This document shows, one piece after another, positions 44,991 through 53,569 of a stretch of DNA of 64,000 nt (within the stretch, counting starts at the first letter, position 1; the number at the start of each line of letters is the position of its first letter). The translations under genes were made by a program, and so were the position numbers. The notes beneath the pieces were generated by a model. It was not told where the DNA came from. It searched no databases and saw only the letters and a list, made by a program, of their open reading frames with translations. Origin of the DNA: Bacteroidota bacterium (GTDB lineage: Bacteria; Bacteroidota; Bacteroidia; B-17B0; Aurantibacillaceae); NCBI GenBank assembly GCA_029237825.1, contig JAQZBQ010000005.1:78893-142892 (forward strand). Reading direction: 5' to 3'.

Positions 44991-45020
44991 AAAATCCTTC
45001 CAAATGTGAAGGATTTTTTA
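44991..45020 (+). terminator. Rho-independent terminator after accD
   Basis: ATCCTTC (44994-45000) pairs with GAAGGAT (45008-45014) around a seven-base loop, followed by TTTTTA. The A-run on the other side makes it usable for the convergent ligase gene too. Confidence 0.85.
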
Positions 45021-45036
45021 TTTGTATGAGATCGGC

Positions 45037-46488
45037 TTATAAAATTTTGCTGTCGGATTCCTGCTCCCTATAATAAACATCGATGCAAACCAACATGGCC
45101 AGGAACCCCCAGAAAGGAACAGAAGCTTTGTCTGTATCCAGGAAATTATTTAAGAACCCATGCACAAAATACGTGCTCATCCCCATTAAAAGAGTTATGC
45201 TTAATATTTTAAGCGATTTATCTTTCAAGGTATATACCAATCGGTAGCCTAAAAACATCACAGCTAATACCAAAGCGAAAACTATGAGTGCACCAATTAA
45301 TCCTTGCTCACTTAACGGACCAAGGTATTCACTATGCGCATTGCCCTTGTCTCCAAAATTGGTTGATATTACCGTCTTCATACTACTCTTCTGAAAGGGT
45401 GCATATAAAAACTGGTAGGTTCCAGGGCCAAACCCAAATACAGGCTTTTCTTCAAACATGCGTAACGCACAACTCCAGCGGTTCAATCGTTCAACGTTTG
45501 ATACGTCTGTAGAGATATTAGTCATCGATTCCACGTTTGCCATAAAGTCCCCGTCTGAATCGGTGTTATTTCTACCGAGCACCATTAAGATCTCTGTTTG
45601 GAACGAAAGAAACACTATAATGCCGCCTATTAATGAGAACAAAAGGGTGCGAAACTTAATTTTTAACGCAAGAGTTAACAACACTCCTAAAGATACTGCC
45701 AAACTTAACCAACCTGCGCGAGCGTATGAAATGATGATAGACGTGAGAAAAATTAAAAGTAACCCAAAGCAAACTATTTTCAGATAAAAGGAAATGTTCT
45801 TCATAAATAATATTCCAAACATAACCGGTATGTACATAGCCAAGGCAGCTCCGTATGCAGTATGATCATTATAAAACGGGGAAACAATCCAGTCCGCAAT
45901 TTTTTCGTCGAATGCATAAGAGGCGTGCTTCACAGTGGTTATTATCGCCACAATTGCTAATGCTATAGAATATAACAACAAATGGTAAAAAATGGCTTTT
46001 TGCTTTTTAAACAATTCAGTGCAAATGAAATAGCAGGAAGTAAGAAACCAGATACGGGACAATAAAAATTTTGTTGAAATGATTGGTAGTTCGCTGGTAA
46101 GTGTTGTGATTAACATCCATCCCATCTGAATAAATATAATGATGGTAATGGGATGTCTTAAAATGCGCTTATCAGTTACCTGGTTACTTAATTCGTTTAA
46201 AAAATAAATCATTGTAACGCCAATCATCAACGGTTCTGATGGCAAACTTAAATTCACTCCTTCCGTAAGGCCAAGTTCCTTAAGTGTAATTGCGAGCGGA
46301 GTTGAAAAAACCATCAGATACATGATTTTTTCGATGCTGAAAATTGCGAGTAATACAATTAGGATGATTAAGGGTAGCATGTTAAAGAGATAAAACATAT
46401 CTCTTTTAAACAGCAAAACATACGCATTAATTAGGATGTAACTAATAATGACAAAATAAAATACATAAGTATTTCTTGACTTAATCAA
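45037..46488 (-). CDS. O-antigen ligase / polymerase family membrane protein
   Basis: A 483-residue protein with about 11-12 hydrophobic segments and one large periplasmic loop before the C-terminal helices. The Wzy_C-type signature is visible: ALRMFEEKPVFGFGPGTYQFLY and NAHSEYLGPLSEQGLIG. It belongs to the group that either ligates O-antigen onto lipid A-core or polymerises repeats; the two cannot be separated by sequence alone. Its start overlaps the stop of the Wzz-like gene by eight bases, so it is the last gene of the polysaccharide operon. Confidence 0.85.
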   Translation of the reverse strand: MIKSRNTYVFYFVIISYILINAYVLLFKRDMFYLFNMLPLIILIVLLAIFSIEKIMYLMVFSTPLAITLKELGLTEGVNLSLPSEPLMIGVTMIYFLNELSNQVTDKRILRHPITIIIFIQMGWMLITTLTSELPIISTKFLLSRIWFLTSCYFICTELFKKQKAIFYHLLLYSIALAIVAIITTVKHASYAFDEKIADWIVSPFYNDHTAYGAALAMYIPVMFGILFMKNISFYLKIVCFGLLLIFLTSIIISYARAGWLSLAVSLGVLLTLALKIKFRTLLFSLIGGIIVFLSFQTEILMVLGRNNTDSDGDFMANVESMTNISTDVSNVERLNRWSCALRMFEEKPVFGFGPGTYQFLYAPFQKSSMKTVISTNFGDKGNAHSEYLGPLSEQGLIGALIVFALVLAVMFLGYRLVYTLKDKSLKILSITLLMGMSTYFVHGFLNNFLDTDKASVPFWGFLAMLVCIDVYYREQESDSKIL

Positions 46489-47410
46489 CCCTTTGCTTAA
46501 TGTTTAAGAACACAATAATGATACAGGCAATTAATAACGATGAAAGAGTAATAATCGCAACGATTAAAGATCGTATGGGATAGCATTTGCTATCTGGAAG
46601 GGTTGGCTTAGACACAACATTTGTATAGCTGATATCGTTGGCAACATCAAGATGGTATTTGTCAATGTTTGTCCTCAACTCGTTATACGTAAAGATCTGA
46701 CTTGTCATTACTTCTCTCAACCTCTCAAGCTCAGTCCGTTGAAGGGATAAACCTTCTGCGGTCCGTGCATTCAATTCTGACAACTTGCTTCCTTTAGATA
46801 TTTCCTTGGCAATGTACTTTGACTGATATTGAAAATCCATGATGTTATAGGTTTTTCGGATCGTATTAATTAGATATTTCAGGGAATCAATTTTTGCACC
46901 CGAAATTTTCAACTCCTGTTCATTCGTATGGATGTACTCTCTCAAGCGCTGCTTTTTCACGGACGAGATCAATTTATTCGTCTCCTCAATAATCCCCTGA
47001 ACAATATTGCGTGCAAGTTCCTTCGACTGATCCTTCACTGAAATTTCAATTGATTCATATAACGTAGCATTAATACTTACCAACTCTTTATACCTTAAAT
47101 TGAAGTAGGTTTCACTTTTCTCATCTGTAGAGTCGATCTTATAATGCTCTTTTAAATGAAACCGTTTTTCTACAGCCCGCTTTACCTCTTCACTGTTAAA
47201 CCATTGAAGCAACTGTTCAGTATTAGATTCCTCGGAGCTTGGACTTAAATTTACCGGGTAAACAACCGCATAAGATTTGTAAAGAGGTTTGATAACTAAA
47301 GGTGATGAAATAATAAATCCTGCCAAAACCGCTAAAATCCCCACCACAACCAATTTTCGCCAATGAGGCAAAATCAGTCTCAAAATATCTTTTGTGTTAA
47401 AGTTTTCCAT
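46481..47410 (-). CDS. Wzz-like chain-length determinant (second copy)
   Basis: A 309-residue polysaccharide co-polymerase: helix 1 about 17-37 (VVVGILAVLAGFIISSPLVI), a large periplasmic helical domain with coiled-coil character (about 150-255), and helix 2 near 282-303. A TLPDSKCYPIRS segment precedes the second membrane helix, equivalent to the Pro-rich motif of PCP proteins. There is no kinase domain. Translation start and the upstream gene's stop share one base (47410), so the two PCP genes are translationally coupled. Confidence 0.82.
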   Translation of the reverse strand: MENFNTKDILRLILPHWRKLVVVGILAVLAGFIISSPLVIKPLYKSYAVVYPVNLSPSSEESNTEQLLQWFNSEEVKRAVEKRFHLKEHYKIDSTDEKSETYFNLRYKELVSINATLYESIEISVKDQSKELARNIVQGIIEETNKLISSVKKQRLREYIHTNEQELKISGAKIDSLKYLINTIRKTYNIMDFQYQSKYIAKEISKGSKLSELNARTAEGLSLQRTELERLREVMTSQIFTYNELRTNIDKYHLDVANDISYTNVVSKPTLPDSKCYPIRSLIVAIITLSSLLIACIIIVFLNIKQRVD

Positions 47411-48450
47411 TAGTCTACGTTTTGTGAATTTATATGCAACTTCATTTTTTTTTTAAAGTCAGCGAATCTTTCAGTAAACAGCAAATACAATAAAGCTAAA
47501 ATAAAGGCCGACGCTGTAGAAACCAAAACTACTAACCAGCGAATTGGCCGTTCTTTCTTTTCATTTGGTGTAGCTTTATCTACCACAAATTTGGAAGGCA
47601 ATGGGCGGCTATAATTAACCATTGCTTCATCATATTTGTTTTTAATGATTGGGTATTTCATCCGGTACTTCTTCAAATTAGAATGAACATTCTCATAAGA
47701 TGTTCCGTATTTTTTGAGAACATCCAGTTTCTCCTGAAGTTTTTTCTGTGCTGATTCATTACCCTTTTCAATTGCTTTGGCCATACTCCGTGAATAAGCT
47801 GTTACTTCTTCTTTTGTATCCAAAACGCCTAATTCCTTTATCGTTTGCAAACTGTCTTCCAGTTCTTTAATCCGGTGCATGGTTTCGTTATATTCATCCC
47901 GGGTGATAGCCAGTGCTTGTTCTGCAACTTCCCGCGTCATTTTAAATTTTACCGAATCAGCGTAGGCCACAATTGAATTTGCAATATCAGCCGCACGGTT
48001 AGCAACGTAATCGTAAACTTCAATTTTAATAGAAACAAAATTCGTTCTCTTGAAACTAACCATATCTTCCCACTTCATTTTAAGGTAATGCTGGGAATAC
48101 ACAGATTGTTTTTCAATCTGCCAGTTAGTCCATAAATCATATTTATCTGCAATTCGTATTCTGATTTCCGAAGAATTAAGGATCTGCAATAACTTTTCGG
48201 CATCATCTTCATCACCCAAATCCATATAATCCTCCTGAGCACCTTGGTTTTGCTCAATCAATAACTTTGATACAGAAAAAGTTCTTGCCGGAAAAACAAT
48301 AGCCGTTGCCTTATATTGTGGTGATACTATAAAAGATACAATAATTGAAATAATTGCCGCTGTGAGAGAAACAATCAGTAACTTTTTTCTCCACATATAT
48401 ATTTTAGCCAATAGCCTTATTGATCCGCTATTTAAATCTGATTGGTTCAT
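47410..48450 (-). CDS. Wzz-like chain-length determinant (first copy)
   Basis: A 346-residue protein with membrane helices at about 22-46 and 305-326, and a periplasmic coiled-coil-rich domain (about 165-280; EQALAITRDEYNETMHRIKELE). The segment before helix 2 (KATPNEKKERPIRWLVV) resembles the Pro-rich motif of Wzz proteins. It differs from the neighbouring copy in length and sequence, so it is not a recent duplication. A -7-like box overlaps the region just before the ATG. Confidence 0.82.
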   Translation of the reverse strand: MNQSDLNSGSIRLLAKIYMWRKKLLIVSLTAAIISIIVSFIVSPQYKATAIVFPARTFSVSKLLIEQNQGAQEDYMDLGDEDDAEKLLQILNSSEIRIRIADKYDLWTNWQIEKQSVYSQHYLKMKWEDMVSFKRTNFVSIKIEVYDYVANRAADIANSIVAYADSVKFKMTREVAEQALAITRDEYNETMHRIKELEDSLQTIKELGVLDTKEEVTAYSRSMAKAIEKGNESAQKKLQEKLDVLKKYGTSYENVHSNLKKYRMKYPIIKNKYDEAMVNYSRPLPSKFVVDKATPNEKKERPIRWLVVLVSTASAFILALLYLLFTERFADFKKKMKLHINSQNVD

Positions 48451-48453
48451 CCG

Positions 48454-48461
48454 CCAAATAT
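48454..48461 (-). promoter_or_regulatory. -7 box candidate before the first Wzz-like gene
   Basis: The minus strand reads TATATTTG. The surrounding 15 bases (48451-48465) are identical to those before the thiolase gene (56217-56231). The box is only three bases from the annotated ATG, so the transcript would be leaderless or the start lies further in. Confidence 0.4.
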
Positions 48462-48524
48462 ACTATTTTGATAGAAATATCCGGAAAATTCAAAGAATAT
48501 TTCGAACATGGAAAAAGGTATTTC

Positions 48525-49967
48525 CTATTTGTATTTCACAAAACGATAAATGGCTTTTAAGCTCAATAAACCTGAAATAAACGCCCATGCTGCACAAAAT
48601 ACGCACATAATTGTGAAATTAATCATCCAGTTCTCAGTGAATGATCTTGAGGCCATATTAAATAATACGATACCGATGATAAATACGCATAACGCAATAA
48701 TTAACCGGTAGTTTAGTTTAAAGTTGAATATTTTATAAGCGAAATAAAATTGAATTCCAGCGGTAAAGAACTGGGTGATCAAACTCGAAAAGGCGCTTCC
48801 CATTGCCTGGTAATGTGGTATTAAAATGAAATTTAAAATTAAGTTTATAAATATTCCGATCACAGCCATGATATTCAATTGCTTTAAATTTCCATTGGCA
48901 GTTAATAACGTCCCAAAAATATAGGTTGTTGAAACAGCAGTGAAACATAACATAAGTATGCTAAACTCCAGCGAAGAATCGGTTACTCCATGGTTGATAA
49001 CTGCTGAAATTTCGGTAGAATAAAAAAAGCACCCCACAGAAACTACCAATGCCGGAGTTACCAGCAAAATAAATGACAATTTTACCAACTGTTCTACATT
49101 CTCCTTTTGCTTTAACATTCGGCTGAATACAGGAATTAATTGCACGCTAAACAGGTAAGCGATCATGTTCCCTGCTTCTAATAACCTGAATGCTTTTGCA
49201 TAAATGCCGGCCTGTTCCGCCCCTACTCCTGAAGGAAGCAATGCTCCTAACATAACGCTATCGAGCCGGTTATAAAAGGTCATTAATAAAACCAGAATGG
49301 CAAAAGGAAAACTCTGTTTCAATATCATCAAACTAAAAGGCCAGTTCCACTTTAATTTAAAATGTTCGGTTTTGTAATATACCGTCATAAACGCGATAAC
49401 CGCGGTTAATAAATAACCTAAAGTCTGAGAATACACAAACGTCATGATATTAATTTCAATTCCAAACCATCGTAATAACAAGCCCAAACATAAAAAGATC
49501 ATTATCACACGATCAGCCACTGAAACAAAACTATCTGTCTTGAATAAGTGCAGTCCGAGTAAACTCGACCTTAGATAAAGGATTAAACTTATCAGGAATT
49601 GATTAACAGCAAGGATGGAAAGCAATTTCATGTACCGAAAATCATATCCGATCAAAAATCCTAGTAACAGGGTTATGAAAAAATATACGAGTCCTAAAAC
49701 GAGTTTTAAGGAAAATAAACTCGAAAAATGCTTTGTAAGTAGATGGTTATTTTGTGCGATATTTTTATTATTGAATTGGGTAACGCCAAAATCAAGAATA
49801 ATATTTAATAAAAAAGAAAAATTAAAAAGAATAGCATATTCTCCATAAGAAGCGTTTCCAACGGCATTTTGAACAGCTGGTTCGATTCCTAAAGGCCAGA
49901 ATGGCTTAATTAATAAATTAAGAACGATCAGGAACGCGATATTTGTGACAAACTTTTTTTGTTGCAT
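48525..49967 (-). CDS. wzx: Wzx-type polysaccharide flippase
   Basis: A 480-residue membrane protein with about 12-14 hydrophobic segments and the MATE/MOP flippase pattern (NAVGNASYGEYAILFNFSFLLNI near the start, SFPFAILVLLMTFYNRLDSVMLG in the middle). It moves undecaprenyl-linked oligosaccharide across the inner membrane. It lies between the alkyltransferase-like gene and two Wzz-like genes. No glycosyltransferase is in the window, so the glycan repeat unit must be built elsewhere. Confidence 0.87.
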   Translation of the reverse strand: MQQKKFVTNIAFLIVLNLLIKPFWPLGIEPAVQNAVGNASYGEYAILFNFSFLLNIILDFGVTQFNNKNIAQNNHLLTKHFSSLFSLKLVLGLVYFFITLLLGFLIGYDFRYMKLLSILAVNQFLISLILYLRSSLLGLHLFKTDSFVSVADRVIMIFLCLGLLLRWFGIEINIMTFVYSQTLGYLLTAVIAFMTVYYKTEHFKLKWNWPFSLMILKQSFPFAILVLLMTFYNRLDSVMLGALLPSGVGAEQAGIYAKAFRLLEAGNMIAYLFSVQLIPVFSRMLKQKENVEQLVKLSFILLVTPALVVSVGCFFYSTEISAVINHGVTDSSLEFSILMLCFTAVSTTYIFGTLLTANGNLKQLNIMAVIGIFINLILNFILIPHYQAMGSAFSSLITQFFTAGIQFYFAYKIFNFKLNYRLIIALCVFIIGIVLFNMASRSFTENWMINFTIMCVFCAAWAFISGLLSLKAIYRFVKYK

Positions 49968-49978
49968 AAGGCAAAAAA

Positions 49979-49986
49979 CAAATATA
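49979..49986 (-). promoter_or_regulatory. -7 box candidate before the flippase gene
   Basis: The minus strand reads TATATTTG, 11 bases before the flippase ATG. It may add transcription inside the operon. Confidence 0.3.
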
Positions 49987-50040
49987 TCCTTTTTTAATGT
50001 TTAAAATAAAATCCGTGTTAAACATTAAATCTTCAATATA

Positions 50041-50382
50041 CTACAATGTCAGTTCAATCACAGGATCCCAGAAATGCTTTTTGAAATTAACAACGGTATC
50101 GTTTTCAACTACAATTTTTTCCTTCTCCAGCAATTCCTGCATTTCGAAAGGAGTTTTGAAATGGTGCTTACCTGTAAGCTGGCCGTTTCGGTTAAGTACC
50201 CTGTGCGCGGGCACACTCACCTTTTGCGAATGGGCAGCATTCATTGCATAACCAACCACTCTCGAAGAAGATTTTGCTCCAAGATAATTCGCTATTGCTC
50301 CATAACTTGTTACCCTTCCGTGCGGTATAAGCCTCACAACCTGAAATACCTGATCAAAAAAATCGTTTTGCTGTTTTCCCAT
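50041..50382 (-). CDS. Alkyltransferase-like protein (ATL), MGMT fold without active-site Cys
   Basis: A 113-residue protein with the DNA-binding core of O6-alkylguanine-DNA alkyltransferases (IPHGRVTSYGAIANYLG; SSSRVVGYAMNAA). The active-site PCHRV is PAHRV, with Ala59 in place of the nucleophilic Cys, so it cannot transfer alkyl groups. ATL proteins, including one from Thermus with the same Ala, bind O6-alkylguanine and hand it to nucleotide excision repair. Its start overlaps the stop of the LuxE-like gene by one base, so the two are translationally coupled, an odd context for a DNA-damage protein. Confidence 0.92.
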   Translation of the reverse strand: MGKQQNDFFDQVFQVVRLIPHGRVTSYGAIANYLGAKSSSRVVGYAMNAAHSQKVSVPAHRVLNRNGQLTGKHHFKTPFEMQELLEKEKIVVENDTVVNFKKHFWDPVIELTL

Positions 50383-51386
50383 TATCCTATCATTAGGTTA
50401 CAACCGCGTAAATCACTGTTGTCAAACCGACCAAGTACTTCAAAATCACCAGACTGCTTACTCCTACCCAAATCTTTGGTTTCAATAAACGCACACGAAT
50501 TAAAATTAGCCAGGTCAATCACATTAACGCCCCCCGTTTTTTCATTTCCCATATAACAAAAAGGATCGTTCACATCGCGGATTAAAACCTTCATCCATGG
50601 CGGACAATTAAACAACCCGCCTTCTTTGGAGTAGGCCTGAGATAATAATTCTGTCATGCCATATTCACTATGAATGGTACTCAGATTGAAACGGCGCCTC
50701 AAAAATGCATGGAGTTCAACTTTAAGTAATTCCTTCCGCTTTCCTTTCATACCACCGGTTTCCATAACAATAAAATTTTCATCTAGTTTAACGTCCCGTT
50801 CAGCCAAATCCATTAAGGCATAGGAAACACCTAATAATAGAGTTTTTTGCTTTAATTCTTTTAAATCATGAATTGTTTGGATTAATTCATCGAGGTTATG
50901 TAAATAAAAGCCGCTTTTAGGATGTCCGCTTTTCCTAATTAAATGGTCGCACATATAAACCAGGGATGAACCTGCTCTTTCGAGGTAATTTGGAAGCAGG
51001 GCCAAAATGCAATATTCCCCGGGGTTTCCGTAAAACATTTCAAAACACTTTTCGAAAGAATGCTGGTACACTGAAATATCATTCACAAAATGTCTGGAAA
51101 CCGCCTGTCCGGTTGTACCACTACTGGTAAAACAGGTGGCAGAAGGTTGGAGTTCATTACAAATAACCTCCTGCGACTTAAAAAACTCTATTGGTAAAAA
51201 AGGAATTCGTGTATAATGATGGATCGAATCAGGATTCACTTTCAAATTTGACAGGTATGATCTATAAACCCGGTTTGTAGATGCCTGGAATTTAAATACT
51301 GCCAGGCTTACCTGGTTAAAAACATCATCACCTGAATGGGGCGTTAAACTGAAAACGTGTTTACGTATTTCTTTCTCAGAATGCAA
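50382..51386 (-). CDS. LuxE-like acyl-activating protein
   Basis: A 334-residue member of the LuxE / phenylacetate-CoA-ligase-like (acyl-protein synthetase) group. The adenylate-binding loop is visible as CFTSSGTTGQAVSRH near 83-97, and the second AMP-binding region as HSEYGMTELLSQAY near 243-256. LuxE activates fatty acids as acyl-AMP; here it probably loads an acyl group onto an unknown acceptor and may serve the polysaccharide operon it heads. It is divergent from a lipoprotein gene (39-base gap). Confidence 0.85.
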   Translation of the reverse strand: MHSEKEIRKHVFSLTPHSGDDVFNQVSLAVFKFQASTNRVYRSYLSNLKVNPDSIHHYTRIPFLPIEFFKSQEVICNELQPSATCFTSSGTTGQAVSRHFVNDISVYQHSFEKCFEMFYGNPGEYCILALLPNYLERAGSSLVYMCDHLIRKSGHPKSGFYLHNLDELIQTIHDLKELKQKTLLLGVSYALMDLAERDVKLDENFIVMETGGMKGKRKELLKVELHAFLRRRFNLSTIHSEYGMTELLSQAYSKEGGLFNCPPWMKVLIRDVNDPFCYMGNEKTGGVNVIDLANFNSCAFIETKDLGRSKQSGDFEVLGRFDNSDLRGCNLMIG

Positions 51387-51425
51387 CGGGTAAACTTTTT
51401 TGCGTAAATTTATGCTGAATTATTT

Positions 51426-51905
51426 ATGAATAGCTTATTTTTCAAATATTTATTACTGGGGGCATGCGGTTTTATTTTAATTTCCTGTGTAAAAAAAACA
51501 TCTTATCCCACTGTTCCCGAAATCGAATATCAGGCATTTTATCCCTATGCAGGCGATTCAGCTGATATTCAGATTAAGTTTACAGATGGTGATGGCGACA
51601 TTGGCGGAGGAGAAACAGATTCTACCAGAAATTTTTGGGTAACTTATTATTATAAAGATACCGTAACTCAAAAGTACACCGCATATTATATTGCGCAGAA
51701 GAATGACACGCTGCGTACGGGATATGCCATCAAAGCCCCTGGCGACGCTTATAAAGGAAAACCAATCAGTGGCGAGGTGAATGTTCGTTTACAGCAGATG
51801 CGACATAGTAAAAAAGTGAAGAGCCTTAAATATGTTATTTATTTGTTTGATGCTGCAGGGAACAAAAGCAATGTAGTTACCACACCTGAAATTTCGGTCC
51901 CTTAG
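51426..51905 (+). CDS. Small lipoprotein
   Basis: A 159-residue lipoprotein with signal peptide and lipobox ILISC (Cys about residue 21). The mature part is beta-rich with a TDGDGDIGGGE calcium-binding-like stretch (about 58-68) and an immunoglobulin-like ending (KYVIYLFDAAGNKSNVVTTPEI). No defined family was recognised. It is divergent from the LuxE-like gene and has its own transcription unit. Confidence 0.8.
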   Translation: MNSLFFKYLLLGACGFILISCVKKTSYPTVPEIEYQAFYPYAGDSADIQIKFTDGDGDIGGGETDSTRNFWVTYYYKDTVTQKYTAYYIAQKNDTLRTGYAIKAPGDAYKGKPISGEVNVRLQQMRHSKKVKSLKYVIYLFDAAGNKSNVVTTPEISVP

Positions 51906-52082
51906 CCGGTACTTAATATTTCCTGAGGTTTGCAATCAGTCGGTAAGTGAATTTTCTTCAATACAGTAATGCTCCCATTTATTAACATTTTATTTGCGTT
52001 TTCGTTGAAATAAATCAACTTATTTTATTTGATTAGAGGGATTTTATCGCTAAAATTGTGCTTTTAAAAATCAATCGTAATT

Positions 52083-52430
52083 ATGGCAGAGATACACGTA
52101 TTAGGAATAAAATTTATTGAACAGAATACTCAGGATGGACTTGAGTTTACTTATAAACCCGATGTTCCGAAGTTAAAAGTGATTGGTACAATATTAATCG
52201 CAGAAGAAGAAGAAGAAGATAACGGTTGTGTTTTTTTAACTCAAAAACAACTTAACCAGTTGTTGCTCAATAAAGATGTTGATTTGAAATTGGTTGATGA
52301 AACCTGGACACCTGCCAAACCTCTTAGCAAAGAACAAATTAAAAAAATTGGTTTGGTAACAATTGATGCCGAATATCTTGGTACTGCTGGTGATGTAAGG
52401 TGTTACGAAGCTCTGAAAGTTAGTGAATAA
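52083..52430 (+). CDS. Uncharacterised small cytoplasmic protein
   Basis: A 115-residue soluble protein. It contains an acidic run (AEEEEEDNG near 40-48) and a KEQIKKIGLVTIDAEYLG segment. No domain was recognised. It lies directly upstream of cdsA on the same strand, separated only by a terminator hairpin, so it may be a conserved neighbour. I cannot give a function. Confidence 0.65.
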   Translation: MAEIHVLGIKFIEQNTQDGLEFTYKPDVPKLKVIGTILIAEEEEEDNGCVFLTQKQLNQLLLNKDVDLKLVDETWTPAKPLSKEQIKKIGLVTIDAEYLGTAGDVRCYEALKVSE

Positions 52431-52447
52431 TTAAACTAATATAATTT

Positions 52448-52477
52448 ATCCCTCTCCCTTTCGAGAGGGATTTTTTT
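52448..52477 (+). terminator. Terminator hairpin abutting the cdsA start
   Basis: ATCCCTCTC (52448-52456) pairs with GAGAGGGAT (52463-52471), loop CCTTTC, followed by a T-run. The T-run ends at 52477, directly before the cdsA ATG. It acts as a terminator for the 115-residue gene and sits where the cdsA ribosome-binding region would be. Confidence 0.85.
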
Positions 52478-53365
52478 ATGGCATTAAACCTAAAAACATT
52501 TACAACCCGAGCCCTAACTGCTGCTGTTTTTGTGGCAGTTTTGTTATCCGGCATTTGTTTGAATTTTTTATCCTTTGCCGCACTCTTTTTAACAGTTTCT
52601 ATCTGGGGATTGGTTGAGTTTTATAGGATTGCTGAAAAACTTGGAGCCAGGCCATATAAGGGGATTGGAATTAGTACAGGAGTGTTACTTTTTTCGCATA
52701 GTTTTTTAGTTAATACAAATCTTGTAGCAACGTATTCGTTTGAAAAAATTATGCCTGTAATTTTCGTAATGGTTTTTATCATTTTTATTCGGGCGCTTTT
52801 CGACTCTCATCACTTCAGTGTTTTAAATAGTGTGTATACGCTTGCGGGTCTTGTTTATGCCGTATTCCCGTTTACATTATTAGTTCATATTTCATGCATT
52901 GATAAAACGTATACGTTATTTAATCGCACCGGGAATTGGTTGGACGATTTTGCCCCATACAATTTCCATTATGTTTTAGGGATTATCCTGCTTATCTGGG
53001 CAAGTGATGTGTGTGCATATATTGTTGGAAGTCTTATCGGGAAAAATAAATTGTTCGAACGCATTTCTCCAGGCAAAACCTGGGAAGGCTCTATTGGCGC
53101 TGCAATCTTAACTATCGGTTGCGCATTTATTATTGCTAACTGGTTTCCCGAGTTGCCTTTAATCCATTGGGTAGTGATTTCGATACTCGTTTGCATTTTT
53201 GGAACAATCGGCGATCTCGTGGAATCTATGTTAAAACGTCAAGCTTCTATAAAAGATTCCGGGAGCATTATGCCGGGTCATGGTGGGATTCTCGACCGTT
53301 TTGATAGCCTGCTTTTTGTAGCGCCATTTATTTATGCCTACTTAATTATTGTTCAGTCAATATAG
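52478..53365 (+). CDS. cdsA: Phosphatidate cytidylyltransferase
   Basis: A 295-residue membrane enzyme that makes CDP-diacylglycerol from phosphatidate and CTP. About eight hydrophobic segments precede the signature at residues about 247-275: ESMLKRQASIKDSGSI then MPGHGGILDRFDS, which matches the CDP-DAG synthase pattern. The start at 52478 is the first base after the T-run of the preceding hairpin, leaving no free leader; the family's N-terminus (two residues, then KTFTTRALTAAVF) fits this start. Confidence 0.95.
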   Translation: MALNLKTFTTRALTAAVFVAVLLSGICLNFLSFAALFLTVSIWGLVEFYRIAEKLGARPYKGIGISTGVLLFSHSFLVNTNLVATYSFEKIMPVIFVMVFIIFIRALFDSHHFSVLNSVYTLAGLVYAVFPFTLLVHISCIDKTYTLFNRTGNWLDDFAPYNFHYVLGIILLIWASDVCAYIVGSLIGKNKLFERISPGKTWEGSIGAAILTIGCAFIIANWFPELPLIHWVVISILVCIFGTIGDLVESMLKRQASIKDSGSIMPGHGGILDRFDSLLFVAPFIYAYLIIVQSI

Positions 53366-53525
53366 ACAACTGATCATATTGTCATTTCAATTGCATAAAG
53401 CGAAACCACTTTGCTAAAAGCCAAGACCCAATGAAGAGTTACATTCAAACATATTATTTAACCAATTTTGGAATTAAAACTCCTGTATATTTAGACTAAT
53501 TCAGTAGCTACATAATAAATTTTCT

Positions 53526-53533
53526 TAAATTTG
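53526..53533 (+). promoter_or_regulatory. -7 box candidate before the glutamate dehydrogenase gene
   Basis: TAAATTTG matches TAnnTTTG and lies 36 bases before the ATG at 53570. Confidence 0.4.
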
Positions 53534-53569
53534 TAGCCCTAACTAAAACTTAACTTTAAAGAAAACATT

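Noticed and set aside
45037..51386. A complete O-antigen or exopolysaccharide biosynthesis cluster
   Set aside because: No glycosyltransferase, initiating transferase or nucleotide-sugar gene is present, so only assembly and length-control steps can be claimed.
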